DNA of 64,000 bases, taken from NCBI GenBank assembly GCA_902619165.1, contig CACNDI010000003.1, forward strand, positions 62,001 through 126,000. Direction: 5' to 3'. A program made the position numbers and the translations under genes. Origin of the DNA: an uncultured Alphaproteobacteria bacterium (GTDB lineage: Bacteria; Pseudomonadota; Alphaproteobacteria; Rhodobacterales; Rhodobacteraceae). Of the stretch, positions 58,683-64,000 are shown piece by piece; the first letter of the stretch is position 1; each line of letters begins with the position of its first letter. Under the pieces are notes generated by a model. The model did no database searches and was not told the origin of the DNA. It was given only the letters and a program-made list of their open reading frames with translations.

Positions 58683-58762
58683 GATATATTACTTTTAAAA
58701 AATTTACAAATTATCACTGTTTCTAATGTTATAAATGCAGCTTTTTGAGTTAGCACTTCCAC

Positions 58763-59311
58763 TTAACTTTCATCCACAGCGTCCTTTACCAAGCGCGGCA
58801 TTATCTCTACAAAGTTACAAGGTAAATGTCTATAATCAAATTGTGGTCTTAGCAAACTCTCCCATGCATCTCTACAAGCTGAAGGAGATCCTGGTAAAGC
58901 AAATAAATAGGTTCCATTCCTTACTCCTGCACATGCTCGACTTTGCAGTGCTGATGTACCTATTTTTTCCATTGAAATTAATGCAAACATTGATGGAAAC
59001 GCTGTTATCTCTTTTTCATACACTTGAGAGTGGGCTTCTACGGACACGTCTCTTTTGGTAAGACCGGTCCCACCGGTGCTAATTATTACATCAACATTGG
59101 AGCTCATACTCCATGCCTCTAAAACATTTTTTATTTCAACTAACTCATCTTTAACAATGCGCTTATGAATTACATTATGACCGGCATCTTCTACAGCATT
59201 GGATAAAAAATTGCCAGATTTGTCCGTTGTCTTTGTTCTTGTATCTGAAACGGTGAGAATTGCTATATTTATAGATTTAAATTCTCGAGACATATTATAA
59301 GAAGAGTTCAT
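58763..59311 (-). CDS. moaB: Molybdenum cofactor biosynthesis protein B
   Basis: MoaB/MogA proteins act in molybdopterin adenylylation. The 182-residue protein has INIAILTVSDTRTKTTDKSG, ISTGGTGLTKRDVSVEA (near residue 80) and a C-terminal ALPGSPSACRDAW (near residue 140), the molybdopterin-binding fold. The ATG at 59311, with AAGGA nine bases upstream, is taken as start; ATG 59293 is an alternative nearer the family start. It overlaps the end of the UDG-like gene by 17 bases. The other molybdopterin genes are not in the window. Confidence 0.91.
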   Translation of the reverse strand: MNSSYNMSREFKSINIAILTVSDTRTKTTDKSGNFLSNAVEDAGHNVIHKRIVKDELVEIKNVLEAWSMSSNVDVIISTGGTGLTKRDVSVEAHSQVYEKEITAFPSMFALISMEKIGTSALQSRACAGVRNGTYLFALPGSPSACRDAWESLLRPQFDYRHLPCNFVEIMPRLVKDAVDES

Positions 59312-60068
59312 TCTTTATCGTCCTTCTTTTTTGTTTCCATTCTTCCCAAACAGTTTTTTTTACTTCCGGAACACTCATCATATACTCGAGCTCAGGAATG
59401 GAAAAATACTGATTTTCTTTCATAGCTTCATCCTCATTTGCTCCCGGGCTTGGTGATATAAGAGAGATTGCTTTGTCACCAATTAGAATAGTCAAGGAAG
59501 GTTTTATTATGTGCTTTAACCTCCGCAAGAACATTAAATGAAAAGATTGAAGATTTTTGAATTCCATCGCCTTGTTTAAGGGAATTGGTAATATAGGAAC
59601 AAAAATATTTTGCACTTCTCTTTCGCTCTCACCCGATAAAATACTGAATATAATATTATTGATTAGATTCCTCTTTTTGCCATCAAGGAAAAGAGACTGA
59701 GCAAAATCGCTTCTATTAGGGGGTTCATGAATAATCAAGATATTTAGCTTATTTATCTGTTCTAGTTTATTATATCCCCAGAATTTCTTGATATTGAAGT
59801 TATCTATCAAAGAATCTCGCCAATATGCCTCCAATGAGCCAACACTCTCAATTGCATTCATATCTTTTTTGTAAACTTCATTTAAAAAGCTTTCTCTGAC
59901 TGGATCCCCATTTTCTTCACTTTTTTTTAATAAGAGACCATCTTGATAAGCCGAATCATTGATTTCCTTCTCTAGTTGAACATTGAAATAATTTTGTGGC
60001 TTGCGGGTTGCAACATCCTCAACACCCATTGAGTATAACCATAAAAGTTGTTCAAAATCACTTCTCAT
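59295..60068 (-). CDS. Degenerate uracil-DNA glycosylase (family 4)-like protein
   Basis: Position (moaB-[this]-pyrB, an order I recall with a family-4 UDG in Rhodobacterales) and the N-terminal pattern (LLWLYSMGVEDVATRKPQNYF) suggest descent from that family. The 257-residue protein lacks its catalytic residues. The GEAPG-type motif reads IIHEPPNRSDFAQ, the later NVVPWRPP region reads VPILPIPLN, and the C-terminal HPA motif is unrecognisable. There is no cysteine at all, so the four Cys of the [4Fe-4S] cluster are gone. The fold core (LTILIGDKAISL) may persist. A catalytic UDG activity is not expected. It could be a non-catalytic DNA-binding relic or a decaying gene, although the frame is intact. 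Confidence 0.62.
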   Translation of the reverse strand: MRSDFEQLLWLYSMGVEDVATRKPQNYFNVQLEKEINDSAYQDGLLLKKSEENGDPVRESFLNEVYKKDMNAIESVGSLEAYWRDSLIDNFNIKKFWGYNKLEQINKLNILIIHEPPNRSDFAQSLFLDGKKRNLINNIIFSILSGESEREVQNIFVPILPIPLNKAMEFKNLQSFHLMFLRRLKHIIKPSLTILIGDKAISLISPSPGANEDEAMKENQYFSIPELEYMMSVPEVKKTVWEEWKQKRRTIKNELFL

Positions 60069-60144
60069 TTAGCTTTGCAATTTTATCATTGTTTTAGAAA
60101 TTTTATCTGGTACTTAAATCTTTATCTAATCATTTTATTGTTAG

Positions 60145-61077
60145 GTGGAAAGATTTTTGCAGACAAAGCATTTAATTCAAATAGATGATCTAAGCAGAAG
60201 TGACATAGAAGAGATCTTTGCTCTCGCTGAATATTACCTTCAAAAAAATAAGAATAAAGTTGAGCAAAAACATCATCTACAATCTTTTACTCAAATTAAT
60301 GTTTTTTTTGAAAACTCAACTAGGACGCTAGCGAGCTTTGAATTAGCTGGAAAAAAATTGGGTGGTATAGTTCAAGACATAAGAATTGCAACTAGTTCTA
60401 TACAAAAGGGAGAGACACTCATCGATACTGCTTTAACTTTGAATGCGATGAGACCCGATTTGCTCATTGTAAGGCATTCTTCTTCAGGTGCTGTGAATCT
60501 CTTGTCAGAAAAAGTTAATTGCTCGGTTCTGAATGCTGGAGATGGCAGTCACGAGCACCCAACACAGGCACTGCTAGATTTTTTGACTATAAAGCACAGA
60601 AAGAAAAAAAAAGAAGGATTAATAATTGCTATTTGCGGAGATATAAGCCATAGCCGCGTAGCCCGATCAAATATAGCCCTATTATGTAAATTTAATAACC
60701 AAGTGCGACTTATCGGTCCTAGCAACCTGTTACCAAACTCATTTAAGGATATGGGTCTAGAGATATATAACCGTATGGAAGATGGTGTTAGGAATGCTGA
60801 CGTAATAATGATGCTTAGATTGCAAAAAGAACGAATGAAGGGTGGTTTTATTCCTTCAAGGCGCGAGTATTTCAATCGCTTTGGTCTTGATAATCAGAAA
60901 CTTTTTCTAGCAAAAAGTGATGCAATAGTTATGCATCCTGGTCCTATGAACAGAGGAGTGGAAATTGATGGAATTATTGCTGACGATCTAAATAGAAGCG
61001 TTATCCAAGAACAGGTAGAAATTGGTGTTGCCTTGAGAATGGCCGTTCTTCACCTATTAGTGGATAGGAAAAATTAA
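60145..61077 (+). CDS. pyrB: Aspartate carbamoyltransferase, catalytic subunit
   Basis: PyrB makes carbamoyl-aspartate, the first committed step of pyrimidine synthesis. The 310-residue product starts with GTG ([21 protein letters not shown]) and has the carbamoyl-phosphate motif [19 protein letters not shown] (near residue 55), where Asn replaces the usual Pro of EPSTRT. It also has [32 protein letters not shown], and [13 protein letters not shown] (near residue 265). It is one base from the start of the PyrC-like gene. No regulatory subunit (pyrI) is present, as expected for this class. Confidence 0.95.
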   Translation: MERFLQTKHLIQIDDLSRSDIEEIFALAEYYLQKNKNKVEQKHHLQSFTQINVFFENSTRTLASFELAGKKLGGIVQDIRIATSSIQKGETLIDTALTLNAMRPDLLIVRHSSSGAVNLLSEKVNCSVLNAGDGSHEHPTQALLDFLTIKHRKKKKEGLIIAICGDISHSRVARSNIALLCKFNNQVRLIGPSNLLPNSFKDMGLEIYNRMEDGVRNADVIMMLRLQKERMKGGFIPSRREYFNRFGLDNQKLFLAKSDAIVMHPGPMNRGVEIDGIIADDLNRSVIQEQVEIGVALRMAVLHLLVDRKN

Positions 61078-61078
61078 T

Positions 61079-62362
61079 ATGGAAAAGCAAATTACATTTA
61101 TAAATGCAAGATTAATCGATCCTAAAGTAGAAATAGAAACAGCAGGGACTTTAACAATAAATGGTGGTTTAATAGACAAGAAAGATGATGGAATTAAAGG
61201 TAAGGTAATTGATTGCAAAGGAATGTGTTTAGCACCTGGTATCGTAGATATTGGGGTTAAGGTATGCGAGCCTGGCGAGAAACATAAGGAAAGCTTCAGA
61301 TCTGCTAGCAGTGCTGCTGCCGCTGGAGGTGTCACTAGTTTAGTAACCCGTCCAGATACAAAGCCTTCAATAGATAATCCAGAACTACTAGAATTTTTTA
61401 AAAATAGAGGTAAAGAAGCTAGTAAGGTTAGAATATTTCCTACTGCATCTTTAACAAAAAGAAATAATGGGAAAAAGATGACAGAAATTGGCTTCCTTCA
61501 TGATGGCGGTGCTGTTGCATTTACTGATGGCTTTAACCCGATCCCCAATACTAAAATTTTTCACCAAATTTTGAAATATGCCTCTGATTTTAACACCCTT
61601 ATCATAGGACATCCTCAAGACTATTTTTTAACAAAAAATACCTCAGCTACGAACGGAGTTTTTGCATCAATTAAAGGACTTTCATCCAGCCCTGATTTTG
61701 CAGAAAAGATTGGAATAGAACGCGATACAGCGCTGATCAGTAATTTAAACATCCGTTATCACGCAGACCAAGTTACAACAAAAATCGGCTTAGATGTGCT
61801 AAGAGATATAAAAGCGACAAACAACCGTATAACGGCTGGAACTTCTATTCACCATCTTTTATTCAATGAACTTGATATAGGAAACTATAGAACATTTTTT
61901 AAATTAAAACCACCGTTAAGAAGTAACGCTGACAGAGAGGCTTTGACGGAAGCAATACGAGAAGGACTGATTGATAATATTTGCTCCATGCATACACCTC
62001 AGGATGAGGAAAGCAAAAGGCTCCCTTTTGAGGAGGCCGCGCCGGGTGCTGTAGGTCTTGAAACAATATTACCTGCATCTCTTTCGTTATATCACAATAA
62101 GATATTAAGTCTTAATCAGCTTTTTCGATTATTAGCTTTAAACCCGGCAAATATCATTAAGAAGAGTTTGGGGTGTCTAGACGAAGGTCAGCCAGCGGAC
62201 ATTATTATTTTTGACCCAGATAAACCTGTGAAAATAGATCGATTCCGGTTTCAGTCAAAATCGCAAAATACTCCTTTTGATGGCTTTAATTTACAAGGTG
62301 AAAACTTGTTAACAATGGTTGAGGGCGAAATTATTTTTAAAAAAAATTCGTTTGAAGTATGA
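61079..62362 (+). CDS. pyrC: PyrC-like dihydroorotase homologue, probably non-catalytic
   Basis: The 427-residue protein belongs to the dihydroorotase/amidohydrolase family. Residues typical of an active enzyme are missing: the D-x-H-x-H motif after LAPGIVDIG reads GVKVCEPGEKHKE (no His pair), and the TDHAPH-type motif reads SMHTPQDEESKRLPFEEAA. Framework motifs persist (FRSASSAAAAGGVTSLVTRP; FKLKPPLRSNADREALTEAIREGLID). This is the pattern of PyrC' proteins that assemble with PyrB (known in Pseudomonas). A separate active dihydroorotase is then needed elsewhere. It is one base after pyrB. Confidence 0.85.
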   Translation: MEKQITFINARLIDPKVEIETAGTLTINGGLIDKKDDGIKGKVIDCKGMCLAPGIVDIGVKVCEPGEKHKESFRSASSAAAAGGVTSLVTRPDTKPSIDNPELLEFFKNRGKEASKVRIFPTASLTKRNNGKKMTEIGFLHDGGAVAFTDGFNPIPNTKIFHQILKYASDFNTLIIGHPQDYFLTKNTSATNGVFASIKGLSSSPDFAEKIGIERDTALISNLNIRYHADQVTTKIGLDVLRDIKATNNRITAGTSIHHLLFNELDIGNYRTFFKLKPPLRSNADREALTEAIREGLIDNICSMHTPQDEESKRLPFEEAAPGAVGLETILPASLSLYHNKILSLNQLFRLLALNPANIIKKSLGCLDEGQPADIIIFDPDKPVKIDRFRFQSKSQNTPFDGFNLQGENLLTMVEGEIIFKKNSFEV

Positions 62363-62369
62363 TATTGAA

Positions 62370-62960
62370 ATGTCGGCTTTTGTCATTATTTTTGTAACTT
62401 ATCTCATAGGATCAATACCATTTGGTTTGGTTGGAAAGTTTTTTTTTAAAATTCAAGATCCCCGAACATTTGGTTCAAAAAATATCGGTGCTACTAACAT
62501 TCTCCGGAGTGGAAACAAAAAAGCAGCAGCTTTTACGCTTTTCTTTGATATGTTTAAAGGGTTCTTTGGGGTCTTAATTGCATCATACATCGAAACAGAT
62601 CTAATCTACCTAGCTATACTGGCAGTAGTTTTTGGACATATTTTTCCTATTTATTTACTATTTAAAGGTGGAAAAGGGGTAGCAACCTTTTTGGGAGCAC
62701 TATTATCTTACAGCTCAATCGTTGGTGGCTTGACTTTATTGACATGGATAACGGTATTTTATTTAACAAGAAAGTCTTCAGTTGCAGGAATAAGCGCTAT
62801 AGTTTTATCGAACTTTTTTCTATTATTATTTTATGATAATTTACCTGTAAACTTATCAGCACTTGTTTTAACTACATTTATTTTATTCAAACACTCAGAA
62901 AATATTAAGCGTCTTTTAAAGAAAGAGGAACTTAGTTTCGAAGGCCGTGATAAAAATTAA
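62370..62960 (+). CDS. plsY: Glycerol-3-phosphate acyltransferase PlsY
   Basis: PlsY transfers an acyl group from acyl-phosphate to glycerol-3-phosphate, starting phospholipid synthesis. The ORF track start (62319) overlaps pyrC; the ATG at 62370 gives MSAFVIIFVTYLIGSIPFG and 196 residues. Features are the first motif GSIPFGLVGKFFFKI, the catalytic-site DPRTFGSKNIGATNILRSG (near residue 30) and GHIFPIYLLFKGGKGVAT (near residue 90). About five to six helices are seen. The stop overlaps the convergent gshA by 29 bases. Its acyl-phosphate partner PlsX is not in the window. Confidence 0.95.
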   Translation: MSAFVIIFVTYLIGSIPFGLVGKFFFKIQDPRTFGSKNIGATNILRSGNKKAAAFTLFFDMFKGFFGVLIASYIETDLIYLAILAVVFGHIFPIYLLFKGGKGVATFLGALLSYSSIVGGLTLLTWITVFYLTRKSSVAGISAIVLSNFFLLLFYDNLPVNLSALVLTTFILFKHSENIKRLLKKEELSFEGRDKN

Positions 62961-64000
62961 AATCATCATAAAAAGTAGAAAAATTGTTCTTCCATTTGCT
63001 GTCAAATTTATTCACTAATTGACTTGAAATAGCTTGTTTTTTAGACACTCGTTCTAATAATGGCATTAAAAATAAAGTTTCATCTTTAATATCGTAAGCT
63101 GAGCCTCGATTTTGTAATCCACTTTGTGCTATGTTAAGAACTTCTTTACCAAATTCCCATAAAGTCTTATCATTTATTTTCGCGTTCATACCATGTTTAC
63201 AAACATCAATGCTTAACTCATTGACTGACTGCCAATCAAGGGCTTTAACTAAATTAAAAACATTATCCAGTGAGTCGCTATCATATAGTAGCCCGACCCA
63301 CAATGCGGCTAATGCCGTTACATTTTGGCTCGGCCCTCCATCCGCACCTCTCATTTCAATGAAATTTTTTAAACGAACGTCTGTGAAAATTGTCGTCAGA
63401 TGATCAATCCAATCAGAATAGGTAGCTCTGTGATTTGGTAAGGATTTCAACTGACCTTGCATAAACATTCGAAAAGACTCTCCAGACAGATTCACATAAT
63501 CTCCCTCTCTCTTTATGAAATACATGGGTACGTCCAACGCATATTCAATCCAACTATCAAAACTCAGATCATCATCAAAAATAAATTTTGGAATACCTGT
63601 TCTATCGCTATCTGTATTCTTCCATATTTGTGCTCTCCAGCTCTGATAACCAGTATTTTTACCTTCAAACATGGGGGAAGACGCAAATAAAGCGGTTGCA
63701 AGGGGTTGTATGCATGCAGCGACTCTAAGCTTTTTTGCCATATCCGCTTCCGAAGAGTAATCAAGATTCACTTGTATGGTACAAGTTCTCAACATCATAT
63801 CTAGACCTTGAGTTCCAACTGTTTTCATGTAAGGCATCATTATTTTTTTGTATCTATTTTTTGGCATTATGGGCATGTCATCCCTCTCCCAATTGGGTGC
63901 AGCACCAATTGAAAACAATCCCAAGCCTAATTCTTCACAGACAACTTGCATATTTTGCATGAAAGATTTCATTTCCTGGTCAACTTCATGAATAGTTTTT
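62932..64000 (-). CDS. gshA: Glutamate-cysteine ligase, plant/alphaproteobacterial type, C-terminal part (cut by right edge)
   Basis: This ligase makes gamma-glutamylcysteine, the first step of glutathione synthesis. The frame is open to the window edge, so the first part (about 90-100 residues) is missing; the ORF track ATG at 63972 is internal, with KTIHEVDQ directly before. Visible motifs are GLFSIGAAPNW, MPKNRYKKIMMPYM, TCTIQVNLDYSSE (active site), LFASSPMFEGKNTGY, and IEMRGADGGPSQNV. This matches the EgtA/GshA2 class I know from plants and alphaproteobacteria. It is convergent with plsY, overlapping by 29 bases. Confidence 0.92.
   Translation of the reverse strand, partial: KTIHEVDQEMKSFMQNMQVVCEELGLGLFSIGAAPNWERDDMPIMPKNRYKKIMMPYMKTVGTQGLDMMLRTCTIQVNLDYSSEADMAKKLRVAACIQPLATALFASSPMFEGKNTGYQSWRAQIWKNTDSDRTGIPKFIFDDDLSFDSWIEYALDVPMYFIKREGDYVNLSGESFRMFMQGQLKSLPNHRATYSDWIDHLTTIFTDVRLKNFIEMRGADGGPSQNVTALAALWVGLLYDSDSLDNVFNLVKALDWQSVNELSIDVCKHGMNAKINDKTLWEFGKEVLNIAQSGLQNRGSAYDIKDETLFLMPLLERVSKKQAISSQLVNKFDSKWKNNFSTFYDDFNFYHGLRN

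Overview
This is an AT-rich (by eye mid-30s % GC), densely packed chromosomal segment of a streamlined alphaproteobacterium, most likely a low-GC marine relative of the Rhodobacterales. Alphaproteobacterial markers are GcrA, the DUF1013/TrcR regulator, the division-site ATPase MipZ and a plant-type glutamate-cysteine ligase. Several gene orders recall Rhodobacterales: ctaC-ctaB-(small ORF)-ctaG-ctaE-SURF1-thrC-GNAT with ctaD elsewhere; moaB-UDG-pyrB-pyrC-plsY; clpS-methyltransferase-SDR; ffh-chorismate mutase-rpsP-rimM-trmD-rplS-rpmE; and a tiny aa3-oxidase subunit IV gene. The taxonomic placement is inference from gene content and remembered synteny; no database search was run.

Layout. 1-14.4 kb (minus): the information-processing block fusA (cut by the left edge), rpsG, rpsL, rpoC, rpoB, rplL, rplJ, an L10-type leader, rplA, rplK, nusG, secE and tRNA-Trp. 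14.6-23.4 kb: metG, a DUF2177 membrane protein, tRNA-Leu, a coiled-coil/membrane orphan, argF-argD, an orphan ABC-2 permease, gcrA, a DUF1178 protein, lysC and a GNAT. 23.4-31 kb (minus): a GlcD-type FAD dehydrogenase, a RimJ-like GNAT, thrC, and the cytochrome c oxidase assembly cluster (SURF1, ctaE, ctaG, small ORF, ctaB, ctaC). 31-42 kb: topA-rnr, then zapE and trhO on the other strand, then the ffh-to-rpmE operon. 42-53 kb: mipZ, a D,D-carboxypeptidase, clpS-rsmC-SDR, trcR, a quinone reductase, rpsU, ctaH, an MBL hydrolase plus acyl-CoA dehydrogenase, sua5/tsaC, yqgE. 53-64 kb: a DsbD-N-like secreted protein, an RND pump with its adaptor, moaB, a degenerate UDG-like protein, pyrB, a pyrC-like gene, plsY and gshA (cut by the right edge).

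The window is essentially housekeeping. I see no phage, transposon, CRISPR array, defence island or clear novel multigene system. No stretch over 300 bases lacks a gene, several convergent genes overlap at their ends, and I found no convincing hairpin-plus-U-tract terminators.

The observations most worth a second look are: (i) three conserved genes (the GlcD homologue, rimM, rnr) whose reading frames need a start at ATA, CTG or ATA/ATT because no ATG/GTG/TTG lies where the family begins; (ii) a family-4-UDG-like protein without a single cysteine; (iii) a PyrC encoded next to PyrB that lacks dihydroorotase metal ligands; (iv) an SDR whose catalytic Lys is Cys; (v) a GcrA carrying two AT-hook motifs; and (vi) a 43-residue CtaH gene missed by the ORF track.
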